Source: DASSKK01 sp035690495
GTDB lineage: Bacteria > Actinomycetota > Actinomycetes > Propionibacteriales > Nocardioidaceae
Direction of reading: 5' to 3'
DNA length: 64,000 nucleotides
Assembly: GCA_035690495.1 (NCBI GenBank)
Contig: DASSKK010000081.1
Span: 1 to 64,000, forward strand
Within the stretch, counting starts at the first letter, position 1. Each line of letters opens with the position of its first letter. Positions 40,808 through 48,888 of the stretch are shown one piece after another. Below the pieces are notes generated by a model. That model did no database searches. It was not told the DNA's origin and worked only from the letters and a program-made list of their open reading frames with translations. The translations under genes were made by a program, and so were the position numbers.

Positions 40808-41473
40808 ATGTCGGCAGGGCGTGTGCTCGTCGTGGACGACGAGCCCGGCATCGTCGGGTTCGTCAGCCGCGCCCTGCGTGCCGACGGCCTCGAGGTCGAC
40901 GCGGCCAGCAACGGCGAGACCGGTCTGAAGATGGCGCTGGGCGGCCACTACGACGTGGTGCTGCTCGACCTGGTGATGCCCGGTAGCGACGGTGTGTCGG
41001 TGTTGCAGCGACTGCTGCGACGCAAACCGGAGCAGGCCGTGCTGGTGCTGTCCTGCCGCACCGATACCCGCTCCAAGGTGCAGTGCCTGGACATGGGGGC
41101 GGTCGACTACCTGGGCAAGCCGTTCGCGCTCGAAGAGCTCTTGGCGCGCATCCACGCGCGGATGCGGGGCGTGCCCGTGCAGGCGACGACTCTGACCTCC
41201 CACCGTTTCGCGCTGGATCCGGTCCGTCAGGAGGTGTCGCAGGGCACGGATGCAGTCCTGCTGACCCGCCGGGAGTCGACGCTGCTCGCCGAGCTGATAC
41301 GGCACGCAGGCGCGGCGGTGTCCAAGGAGCAGCTGCTGTCCAGCGTGTGGGGGTTCTACTTCGCGCCCGACACCAACGTCCTCGACGTGTACGTGCGCCG
41401 GTTGCGGTCCAAGCTCGGCGCCGACGCGATCGCGACCGTGCGCGGGGTCGGCTACGGGATCGACCTTGACTGA
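40808..41473 (+). CDS. OmpR-family response regulator
   Basis: A 221-aa regulator: receiver with DDE at 10-12, phosphoacceptor Asp54 (VVLLDLVMPG) and the Lys in YLGKPF. The winged-helix DNA-binding domain has TRRESTLLAELIRHAG and VYVRRLRSKLG. It is followed with overlap by its histidine kinase. The pair precedes the copper and oxidase block and could regulate it, but that is only positional. Confidence 0.9.
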   Translation: MSAGRVLVVDDEPGIVGFVSRALRADGLEVDAASNGETGLKMALGGHYDVVLLDLVMPGSDGVSVLQRLLRRKPEQAVLVLSCRTDTRSKVQCLDMGAVDYLGKPFALEELLARIHARMRGVPVQATTLTSHRFALDPVRQEVSQGTDAVLLTRRESTLLAELIRHAGAAVSKEQLLSSVWGFYFAPDTNVLDVYVRRLRSKLGADAIATVRGVGYGIDLD

Positions 41474-41474
41474 C

Positions 41475-42674
41475 ATGGTCTCGACAGGCTCGACCGGCGG
41501 GGGCGGCTCGACCGGCGGGGGCGGCTCGACCGGCGGGGGCGGCTCGACCGGCGGGGGCGGCGCCTTCGTGCGGGCGCACGTCCCGGAGATCGTCTGGTGG
41601 GTCTTCGTGGTCCTCAACGTCTGGGGGATGCTCATGTTCCCCAAGTGGCCGACGGTGCCGTTCCACTTCATCTGGATCGGGCTGGCCCTGGTCTACGGCT
41701 GGCGGGTGTGGAGCCCACGGCACACCGGGTGGGCGTTGGCGGTGGTCATCGTGCTCACCTCGTACGCGCTCGGGGTGTCCGTGCACGGCGGCGATCAGGG
41801 CCCCGACGAGCTCACCGAGATCCCGCTGATGGCGGTGGTGTTCTTGGTGATGGTCCTCTACGTCCGCCGTGCTGTCGCGGCCAAGGAGCTGACCGAGCAG
41901 GTGTCCGCGCGCAACCTCGATCTGCTTCGGCAGGAGAGCGCGTTCGTGCGGGACGCCTCCCACAACCTGCGCACGCCGCTGACGATCGCCCTCGGGCACG
42001 CCGAGCTGCTCGTGCTGTCCACCAGGGAACCGCAGGCGCTCTCCGACGTGCGCGTGGTCATCGAGGAGCTGAACCGGCTGCGCAGGATCACCGATCAGCT
42101 GCTGATGCTGGCCGCCAGCGAGAACGCGGACTTCGTCACGCTCAGCGAGATCCGCCTCGACGAGCTCGCCCGCGACGCCGTGGCCCGTTGGGCACGCACC
42201 GAACCGCGGGTGCGCGCGGGGGCGCTCGAGCCGGCGACCGCCCTGCTGGACGCCGACCGGTTCCGGGACGCGCTCGGCGAGCTGATCTCCAACGCGCTGG
42301 TGCACACTCCGCCGGACACCCTGGTGGAGGTGGCGGTCCTCTGCGACGAGGGCGACGGCGACATGGTGAACGTGTCGGTGACCGACACCGGCCCCGGAAT
42401 GAGCGAGGATGACCAGCGGGTGGTCTTCGACCGATGGGCCCGGTTGTCCTCCCCCCGGGGCAAGGGGGTGGGCCTGGGGCTCGCGATCGTGAAGGCCGCC
42501 GTCGAGGCGCACGCCGGGTCGGTCGCCGTCATCAGTAGCCCGGGCCGGGGGAGCACGTTCGTCATGCGGATGCCGAAGGCCGGATCAGGGCTGGTCGGGG
42601 CTGGGGATCGTGACGGACTGGTTGACGCCGAGGTACCTGTCGTCCATGAAGTGGTTGGTCGCCCACATCCGTGA
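41475..42674 (+). CDS. Membrane histidine kinase with repeat-derived N-terminus
   Basis: Sensor kinase partnering the OmpR regulator. After four Gly-Ser-Thr-Gly-Gly-Gly repeats there are about four membrane helices (residues ~40-130), a HisKA motif ASHNLRTPLTIALGHAE, an N box in ELISNALVHTPP, DTGPGMSEDD and GKGVGLGLAIVKA. ATG 41475, or TTG 41466 overlapping the regulator stop, begins before the repeats; GTG 41570 would exclude them. The last ~30 residues after FVMRMPK lie antisense to the copC-copD 3' end (90-nt overlap) and do not look like a kinase end, suggesting loss of the original stop. Confidence 0.85.
   Translation: MVSTGSTGGGGSTGGGGSTGGGGSTGGGGAFVRAHVPEIVWWVFVVLNVWGMLMFPKWPTVPFHFIWIGLALVYGWRVWSPRHTGWALAVVIVLTSYALGVSVHGGDQGPDELTEIPLMAVVFLVMVLYVRRAVAAKELTEQVSARNLDLLRQESAFVRDASHNLRTPLTIALGHAELLVLSTREPQALSDVRVVIEELNRLRRITDQLLMLAASENADFVTLSEIRLDELARDAVARWARTEPRVRAGALEPATALLDADRFRDALGELISNALVHTPPDTLVEVAVLCDEGDGDMVNVSVTDTGPGMSEDDQRVVFDRWARLSSPRGKGVGLGLAIVKAAVEAHAGSVAVISSPGRGSTFVMRMPKAGSGLVGAGDRDGLVDAEVPVVHEVVGRPHP
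41487..41558. repeat. In-frame 18-bp tandem repeat, four units
   Basis: Four contiguous copies of GGCTCGACCGGCGGGGGC, translated as Gly-Ser-Thr-Gly-Gly-Gly. They start in GTCTCGACAGGCTCGACC, a repeat-like palindromic sequence. A second case of an 18-bp array at the 5' end of a gene. Confidence 0.92.
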
Positions 42675-44693
42675 GCGCAGCACACGCCCCGTGCCGGTGT
42701 CGACGTACAACGTGAACCAGACCGCCTCGGGGTCAGCCCCGTGCCCGCCGAACACGGACAGCACCGTCACGTCGGTTCCGCGCATCCGGGTGTGGCCGAC
42801 CACGGTGGCGTCGACGAACGGCAGGAACGGCTCCCAGACGTAGTAGGGCACCGGGACCTTCACCCCGTGCGACTTGAGCTTCCACGGCGCCGACGGGCGG
42901 CCGCGGGTGTACACGTCGCGCCCGATCCACAAGGTGTCCTGCGGCCCGTTGCCGTAGAACGTGCGCAGGAACATCTGGTGCGGGACGCGGAAGGCGTACG
43001 CCGAGCGGACCCCGGACAGGTTCTCCTTCACCCGGTAGCTGTGCAGGTGGTCCATCACGCGGTTGGCCCGCTTCGCGAGGGCGGTGGCGTCGGGCGCCGG
43101 CAGGGCGGGTACGGCGTAGTGCGCGGTCCCGCCGCCCTTGCCGGATACCTTGATCGCGAGGTCCGTGGGGCCGTGAACCGTCACGTGCCCGGTGCGGCAC
43201 TGGGGGCCGCAGCTGGTCAGTGTCGTGGACCGGCCACCGACCTCGACGGTCGCCCGGCTCTTCTTCGTGGCCGGGGTGGCCAGGTAGACCTTGATCGTGT
43301 TCCGGCCGGGGCGGCCCGGGTGCAGGGTCATCGCGGTCATCACCGACCCTGCGCGGCCTCCCATGGTGAGGTCGCCGGGGAGCGGGGCCCAGGGTTTGGG
43401 CTTGGTCGACAATGAGGGAGAGGCCGCGGCGTCTTCCAGGGCCTCGCGTGCCTCCTTCGGGATCACCGGGTAGGCGGCCAGGGCCGCGGCCGCGGCCACC
43501 GCGACCAGCGCCAGCAGCGCCTCCTCCCGCACCGAGATCCGCAGCCGTCGCCAGGCGAGCAGCGACAAGGGCACCATCAACGCGATCGCGCCGGCCTTGA
43601 CCAGCAGCGTGATCCCGTAGTCGGTGCCGGTCAGCGGGGCGGGGCTGCCCAGCAGCTGGTAGGCCTGCAGCGCGCCGAGCACGACCGAGAGCCCGAACGC
43701 CCACGGCGCGACCCGCGTGAAGTGCGGCAGCAGCCGGCGGCCGGCGCGGTCCCACTGGCCGGTCAGCCGCACCACGGCGAGCGCCATGATCCCGCCGGCC
43801 CACACGCCGGCGGCGACCAGGTGCGCGGCGTTGACGACGATGCCCTGCCAGGACGGCTCGACGTCGGCTCCGTGCCCGGCCACCGCCACCACGACCGCGA
43901 TGGCGGTGAGCACGGTCAGCGAGAGCCGCCGGGTGAGCACGGCGAGCACCAGCAGTCCGGCCTCCAGCACCAGCCGGGCCGCCCGCGACCAGCCCGGCAG
44001 GCCGTTGCCGAGGTAGGTGAGCACGTCGCCTGCCACCACGCCTTCGGCGACCACCACCACGAGCCCGGCCACCAGCAGCGCCAGTGCCAGCGAGCGCACC
44101 GGCAGCCGCACCGGGATGCGCGGCGCCAGCCGTTGCAGCACGGCCACGCCGAAGGCCAGCAGCATCAGCGCGTACTCGATCCCGCGCGGCACCGCCAACC
44201 CGATGTCGAAGCCGTTGATCTGCGGGACAGAGGTGCCGGCGCTGGCGGCCACCCCCACGCCGAACTCGAAGTGGCCGGTGATCGTGTGTCCGTCGATCTC
44301 GCTGACGGTCTTCCAGTCGACCCGGTAGACGCCGGGCGCGTTGCTGAGCAGCCGGACCTTCATGGTCTTGCCGGAGACCGTCGCGGTCGACTTCCTGCCG
44401 CTGGGGGAGGTCACCGAGGCGGTGGAGAGCTTGGGCTCGAGGGGTTCGTCGTAGACCAGGGTGACGGTGCCCGGGGTCGCGCCGAGTGTCGCCCCTGCAG
44501 GCGGGTTGGAGGAGACCAGCACCGCGTGCGCCTGCGCGGGCGCGGCGCTGAGCGCCAGCGACATGAGCAGGACCGTGAAAAGCAGGCCCAGCAGGTGGAC
44601 GGGGTGGGATCTGAGGCGGGAGCGGCGGCGGTGGTGGTTTCGAGGCTCGGCTAGCGCCTCGCACCTCAACCACCGAGGGCGCACCTCAACCAC
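42585..44693 (-). CDS. CopC-CopD fusion copper-transport protein with extra C-terminal domain
   Basis: A ~702-aa copper protein. The signal peptide ends AQA before His-Ala-Val, so mature CopC starts with the copper-ligand His. DGHTITGHFEF holds the other ligands. The CopD part has about eight membrane helices (residues ~160-420). A final ~270-residue extracytoplasmic region is of unknown fold. The role is copper uptake or delivery across the membrane, in keeping with the aa3 oxidase genes next to it. The only plausible starts (GTG 44693 or 44684) lie in a REP-like repeat, which also encodes the Arg-rich start of the signal peptide. Confidence 0.87.
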   Translation of the reverse strand: MVEVRPRWLRCEALAEPRNHHRRRSRLRSHPVHLLGLLFTVLLMSLALSAAPAQAHAVLVSSNPPAGATLGATPGTVTLVYDEPLEPKLSTASVTSPSGRKSTATVSGKTMKVRLLSNAPGVYRVDWKTVSEIDGHTITGHFEFGVGVAASAGTSVPQINGFDIGLAVPRGIEYALMLLAFGVAVLQRLAPRIPVRLPVRSLALALLVAGLVVVVAEGVVAGDVLTYLGNGLPGWSRAARLVLEAGLLVLAVLTRRLSLTVLTAIAVVVAVAGHGADVEPSWQGIVVNAAHLVAAGVWAGGIMALAVVRLTGQWDRAGRRLLPHFTRVAPWAFGLSVVLGALQAYQLLGSPAPLTGTDYGITLLVKAGAIALMVPLSLLAWRRLRISVREEALLALVAVAAAAALAAYPVIPKEAREALEDAAASPSLSTKPKPWAPLPGDLTMGGRAGSVMTAMTLHPGRPGRNTIKVYLATPATKKSRATVEVGGRSTTLTSCGPQCRTGHVTVHGPTDLAIKVSGKGGGTAHYAVPALPAPDATALAKRANRVMDHLHSYRVKENLSGVRSAYAFRVPHQMFLRTFYGNGPQDTLWIGRDVYTRGRPSAPWKLKSHGVKVPVPYYVWEPFLPFVDATVVGHTRMRGTDVTVLSVFGGHGADPEAVWFTLYVDTGTGRVLRSRMWATNHFMDDRYLGVNQSVTIPSPDQP

Positions 44694-44694
44694 C
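44634..44694. repeat. REP-like element (copy g)
   Basis: GGTGGTTTCGAGGCTCGGC...GCCTCGCACCTCAACCACC plus a second CACCTCAACCACC. It lies across the 5' end of the copC-copD gene and supplies its probable start. Confidence 0.85.
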
Positions 44695-44699
44695 GGGCG

Positions 44700-44909
44700 T
44701 CATCGCAGGAGCATGCCGATGATGGTCAGGGCGACCAGCACCACCAGCACGGTCACGAAGACCGTGGCGTGGTACTGGCTCGGGCTGGGCTCGGGCAGGC
44801 CGGCCGGATTGCACTCGCGGCAGGTCGACCGCCCCCAGGTGGTGGCCTTGCCGCAGCGGATGCACTGGTCGTAGCTGCGGGCCAGGGTGATCGGTCGCTT
44901 GTGTGCCAT
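44700..44909 (-). CDS. Small zinc-ribbon single-pass membrane protein
   Basis: A 69-aa protein with CIRCGKATTWGRSTCRECN (a CxxC...CxxC zinc ribbon, residues ~15-33) and one C-terminal membrane helix (TVFVTVLVVLVALTIIGML). ATG 44909 has AAGGAG at ideal spacing. It lies between copC-copD and ctaF on the same strand and may be an oxidase accessory factor. No family name is recognised. Confidence 0.78.
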   Translation of the reverse strand: MAHKRPITLARSYDQCIRCGKATTWGRSTCRECNPAGLPEPSPSQYHATVFVTVLVVLVALTIIGMLLR

Positions 44910-44938
44910 AGGACTCTCCTTCACGGCCCCCGCTACCT

Positions 44939-45385
44939 CTAGCCTGCCTCACCACCGGGGTGATGCGGTAATGGTGGTCCAGGCTGAGCGTGGGCGGCCG
45001 CGGTGTGGTGGTGCTGCCACTGCCGGCGTACGTCGAGCGACCAGCCGGCCAGCGAGGCGATCAGCACGGCGCCGCCGACGCCGACCACCCAGGGGGCGGT
45101 GAGCGCGCCGACCACCAGTCCGATCGTGGAGAGCGCGAACACCAAGGGCCAGATCGTCGGCTCGACGTGCGGCTCGTCGTCGCCGACCCCTTCGGGGTGC
45201 GCGGCCAGCGACGCCCGCGCATGCTGCACCCCCTGGACGAGGAAGCTGCCGATCAGCAGCGCGCCGCCCGCCGTGATGACGATCAGCGTCAGGCCGTCGT
45301 AGTCGCCGGAGAAGAACCCGTAGAGGATCCCGTCGATGATCAAGAACACGCCGAGCCCGGCGAAGATGCGAGACATCAGGGTCAC
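44939..45385 (-). CDS. ctaF: Cytochrome c oxidase subunit 4 (actinobacterial CtaF)
   Basis: A 148-aa membrane protein with four hydrophobic helices and the actinobacterial subunit IV start RIFAGLGVFLIIDGILYGFFSGD, then HVEPTIWPLVFAL. GTG 45385 is preferred over ATG 45376 because GGAGG, at the end of ctaE, is 9 nt before it. The His/Pro-rich tail (HHHTAAAHAQPGPPLPHH) is unusual and might bind metal. Part of the bc1-aa3 supercomplex. Confidence 0.9.
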   Translation of the reverse strand: MTLMSRIFAGLGVFLIIDGILYGFFSGDYDGLTLIVITAGGALLIGSFLVQGVQHARASLAAHPEGVGDDEPHVEPTIWPLVFALSTIGLVVGALTAPWVVGVGGAVLIASLAGWSLDVRRQWQHHHTAAAHAQPGPPLPHHPGGEAG

Positions 45386-45389
45386 GGTG

Positions 45390-46004
45390 TCAGCCTCCAG
45401 AAGCCAGGTAGAGCACGGCGTAGATGACCACGCCGAGCACCACGACGAAGAACCAGTAGATGGCGGCGGACTGGACCGGGTCGCGGCGCAGTGCGAGCTC
45501 GCCGGTGCCGGCACGCAGCAGGACGAGGGCGAGAAGTGCCACCCCGCCGACCACGTGTGCGAGCTCCAGGCCGAGCAGCATGTAGAACAGCGTCTCGTAG
45601 ATGCCCTGGCCGATCGGGAAGCTCAGCTCGATCAGCCCCTCGGCGACCAGGACGCCGAACACGACGCCCAGCACCGTGGTCGCGGTCAGCCAGGTGGTCA
45701 GCCCCCGCGGGTAGTCCGCCCGGTGGGTACGGCGTACGCCGACCGCCATCGTCGCGCCGCTGACGATCAGCAGGATCACGCCGATCGTGGGCAGCAGGAT
45801 CGACGGCGTGGTCAGGCCGGGCGGCGGCCAGACCTTCGCGTCGGTGTAGGACGCGGCGTACACCCCGAAGAAGGCGGCGAAGAAGACCGCCTCGGAGGCG
45901 ACGAACAGCGTCATCCCCGTCACCGAGCTTCTGGAGGTGTTGACCGACTGCCGGTCCAGTGCTTGCGCGGCCCGCTCGGGTCCGGATTCGGCGTAGGCGG
46001 TCAT
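45390..46004 (-). CDS. ctaE: Cytochrome c oxidase subunit III
   Basis: A 204-aa protein with five to six membrane helices and the family motifs FVASEAVFFAAFF and YMLLGLELAHVVGG. ATG 46004 overlaps the ctaD stop as ATGA, so it is coupled to the catalytic subunit. Confidence 0.95.
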   Translation of the reverse strand: MTAYAESGPERAAQALDRQSVNTSRSSVTGMTLFVASEAVFFAAFFGVYAASYTDAKVWPPPGLTTPSILLPTIGVILLIVSGATMAVGVRRTHRADYPRGLTTWLTATTVLGVVFGVLVAEGLIELSFPIGQGIYETLFYMLLGLELAHVVGGVALLALVLLRAGTGELALRRDPVQSAAIYWFFVVVLGVVIYAVLYLASGG

Positions 46005-47690
46005 CGCGGGAGCTCTCTGGGTGGGGTGGCGGGTTCGGTGTCGGTCGCCGGTCCCGGCGGACGCGTCGTACTCGCGCCGGACAGTGCCAGCCGCAGGTCG
46101 CGCACGGGCCGCTCGGAGCGCACGTCGGGCAGCGCGTCGAAGTTGTGCGGCGGCGGGGGAGAGGTGGTCGCCCACTCCAACGTGTTGGCCTTCCACGGGT
46201 CGTCGACCGCGGTGCGTGGCTTGCGCAGGGTGATGACGAGGTTCGCGAACGCGACCAGGAAGCCGGCGGCGATCGTGTAGGCGCCCAGCGTCTCGATCAG
46301 GTTCAACGTGCCCCAGCCGGTGTCGGCGGTGTAGGTCTCCACACGTCGCGGCATCCCCATCAGGCCGAGGAAGTGCATCGGGAAGAACGTCACGTTGAAG
46401 CCGATGAACTGCAGCCAGAAGTGCCAGTAGCCGAGCTTCCTGTCCAGTGTCCGGCCGGTCATCTTCGGGAACCAGTAGTACATCGCGGCCATGATCGCGA
46501 AGATGCTGCCGCCGAAGAGCACGTAGTGGATGTGCGAGACCACGAAGTAGGTGTCGTGGACGGCGTAGTCCATCGCCGGCGAGGCCATCCACACCCCGTC
46601 GATCCCGCCGACCACGAACATCGAGATGAACCCGAGCGAGAACAGCATCGGTGGTTCGAAGCGCAGCCGTCCCCGCCACATCGTGAACAGCCAGTTGAAG
46701 AACAGCACGCCGGTGGGCACGGAGATCAGCTCGGTGGTCACCGAGAAGAACGGGTCGTCGACCAGGCCGGTGGTGTACATGTGGTGGCCCCACACCGTGA
46801 ACGACAGCGCCATCACCAGCATCAGAGCCAGGATCACGCCCTTGTAGCCGTAGAGCGGCTTTCTGCTGAACACCGGGATGATCTCCGAGGTGATCCCCCA
46901 GGCGCCCATGATCAGCATGTACACCTCGGGGTGCCCGAAGAACCAGAACGTGTTCAGGTAGTTGACGATGCTGCCGCCGTGCGTGGGGTCGAAGAACACC
47001 GTGCCGAGATGCCGGTCGGTGAACAGCATGATCAACGCCGCGGTCAGCGAGGGCAGCGCCAGCACGATCAGGATCGAGGTGGTCAGCGTCGACCACGTGA
47101 AGATCGGCACCCGCGACATGCTCATCCCCGGAGCACGCAGCCGGAGCACCGTGACGATGAAGTTGATCGCGCCGAGCAGCGAGCTCGTGCCGACGATCAT
47201 CAGGCCGAGGATCCACAGGTCCTCCCCGGCGCCCTCCTGGATCGCCAGCGGCACGTAGTTGGTCCAGCCGGCCGCGGCGGCGCCGCCCGGGGTGAGGTAG
47301 CCGCAGAGGATCGTCAGACCACCTACCGGCAGCAGCCAGAACGAGAGCGCGTTGACCCGTGGGAACGCCATGTCCAGCGCACCGATCTGCAGCGGCACGA
47401 AGTAGTTACCGAATCCGGAGAACAGCGGCAGGATGACCAGGAAGATCATGATCGTGCCGTGGATCGTGAACGTCTCGTTGTAGGCCTGAGGACTCAGGAA
47501 CGTGTTCTCGGGCTTGATCAGCTGGGTCCTCATCAGCATCGCCAGTGTCCCGGCGATGGTGAAGAACGAGAACGAGTTGACCAGGTACATGATCCCGATC
47601 TTCTTGTGATCCGTGGTGGTCAACCACGCCATCACCGGGTTCTGCGGCTTGGGTGCCGCAGGTCGCGTGGTGGTCTCCACCGTGGTCATG
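46001..47690 (-). CDS. ctaD: Cytochrome c oxidase subunit I (aa3 type)
   Basis: A 562-aa haem-copper oxidase core subunit: heme a ligand in NETFTIHGTIMIF, CuB/cross-link motif FWFFGHPEVYMLIM, TVWGHHMYTTG with the His pair, and HDTYFVVSHIHYVLFGG with the heme a3/a ligands. Twelve helices are expected. The ~60-residue Pro-rich C-terminal tail is soluble. ATG 47690 overlaps the ctaC stop as ATGA. Confidence 0.97.
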
Positions 47691-48873
47691 ACCCGCCTCC
47701 TTCGTCGTTCCCGTTCTCCTCGCCGCCCTCGTCGGTGCCCTTCGGCTCGGGACCGACCTTGAGCGTGCCCGACATCGCCGGACCGTGGATGTCGCACTGG
47801 AAGTAGTAGGTCCCCGGCTTCAGGGCGGGGCCGGTGAACGTCTTCTTGGCCCCGGCCGCCGTCCCGGTGACGTCCGGCGACAGGTAGAGCCGTTTGGCCT
47901 TCTTGAGGTCAGAGCTGGTGTAGATCGCGAAGTTGTGCGCGACGCCGGCGTCCTTGTTGATGATCGTCAGGTCGAAGGGCTTGTCCTGCTCGACGGCCAG
48001 GCACTTCTTGTCCCAGGAGATGTTGTGCGCGGTGATGCTGATGTCGTCGCCCTGGACGGTGCACGCCGAGGCCGCCTGCTCGGTCTGCTTGGCGGCGGCC
48101 TGCTTGGTCGTGCTCACCCACGAGTCGAACTGCTTCTGGGTCACGACCTTGAGGGTGAACTTCATCCGCGAGTGGTAGAGCCCGCAGTACTGCGCGCACT
48201 GGCTGGGATAGGTGCCTAGCTTGGTGGGCTTGATCGTGAACTTGTTCGGATGCCCGGGCACGGCGTTCTTCATGTACAGCAGGGCGGGCACGTAGAACTC
48301 GTGGATCACGTCCTTGGACTTCAACGTGATCGTCGCCGGCTTGTTCACCGGTAGCTCCATCGTCATGTACTTCTTCAGCGTCTTGCCGGTGACGGTGAAG
48401 TTCTCCTTGGTGTACTGCGCCTGCCACTCCCACTGGAAGCCGGTGACGACCAGGTTCTCCGCCGGAGTCGCGTCGACCTCGTCCACGTGGCCGACGATGG
48501 TCTCGCCGAAGACGAGTCCGATGATCACGATCACGAGTGGGCCGACGAAGAACGCGCCGAGTGCGTAGTTGTTGCCGTAGTCCTGCACCGGCTCGGCGGC
48601 GTCCCAGTCGTCGACCTCGCCCTTCTTCCGCTTGTGGCGGAACCAGATCACGCAGACCAGCAGCATTCCCTCGACGAACAAGAACACCGGTGCCGCCAGG
48701 TAGGCGATGATCCAGAAGAGGTCGTGCACCTCGTGCGCCTTCGGCGAGATGCCCGGCTTGATGATGCACCCCGAGGTGCCGAACAGGATCGCGAGCAGCA
48801 GGCCCGAGCCTGCTAGCAGGCGCCCTGCCCGGCGCCACGGAGTGCGCCGATGGGCGCGTGGCGTGTCGGTCAT
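47686..48873 (-). CDS. ctaC: Cytochrome c oxidase subunit II with an additional C-terminal cupredoxin domain
   Basis: A 395-aa lipoprotein (lipobox GTSGC) with two membrane helices, then the CuA domain: FQWEWQAQY, VIHEFYVPAL and the CuA site CAQYCGLYHSRM. Beyond the normal end of subunit II (about residue 250) a second domain starts at ACTVQGDD and has type-1 copper ligands: His in VAHNFAIY, Cys, His and Met in YYFQCDIHGPAMSG. This appended cupredoxin domain could donate electrons or copper to CuA. The Gly/Glu-rich tail is disordered. Confidence 0.95.
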   Translation of the reverse strand: MTDTPRAHRRTPWRRAGRLLAGSGLLLAILFGTSGCIIKPGISPKAHEVHDLFWIIAYLAAPVFLFVEGMLLVCVIWFRHKRKKGEVDDWDAAEPVQDYGNNYALGAFFVGPLVIVIIGLVFGETIVGHVDEVDATPAENLVVTGFQWEWQAQYTKENFTVTGKTLKKYMTMELPVNKPATITLKSKDVIHEFYVPALLYMKNAVPGHPNKFTIKPTKLGTYPSQCAQYCGLYHSRMKFTLKVVTQKQFDSWVSTTKQAAAKQTEQAASACTVQGDDISITAHNISWDKKCLAVEQDKPFDLTIINKDAGVAHNFAIYTSSDLKKAKRLYLSPDVTGTAAGAKKTFTGPALKPGTYYFQCDIHGPAMSGTLKVGPEPKGTDEGGEENGNDEGGGS

Positions 48874-48888
48874 CGGCTCACCTGTCGC

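Noticed and set aside
45959..47806. 615-codon plus-strand ORF across ctaD
   Set aside because: Antisense of the cytochrome oxidase subunit I gene; composition dominated by Arg/His/Gln with no domain.
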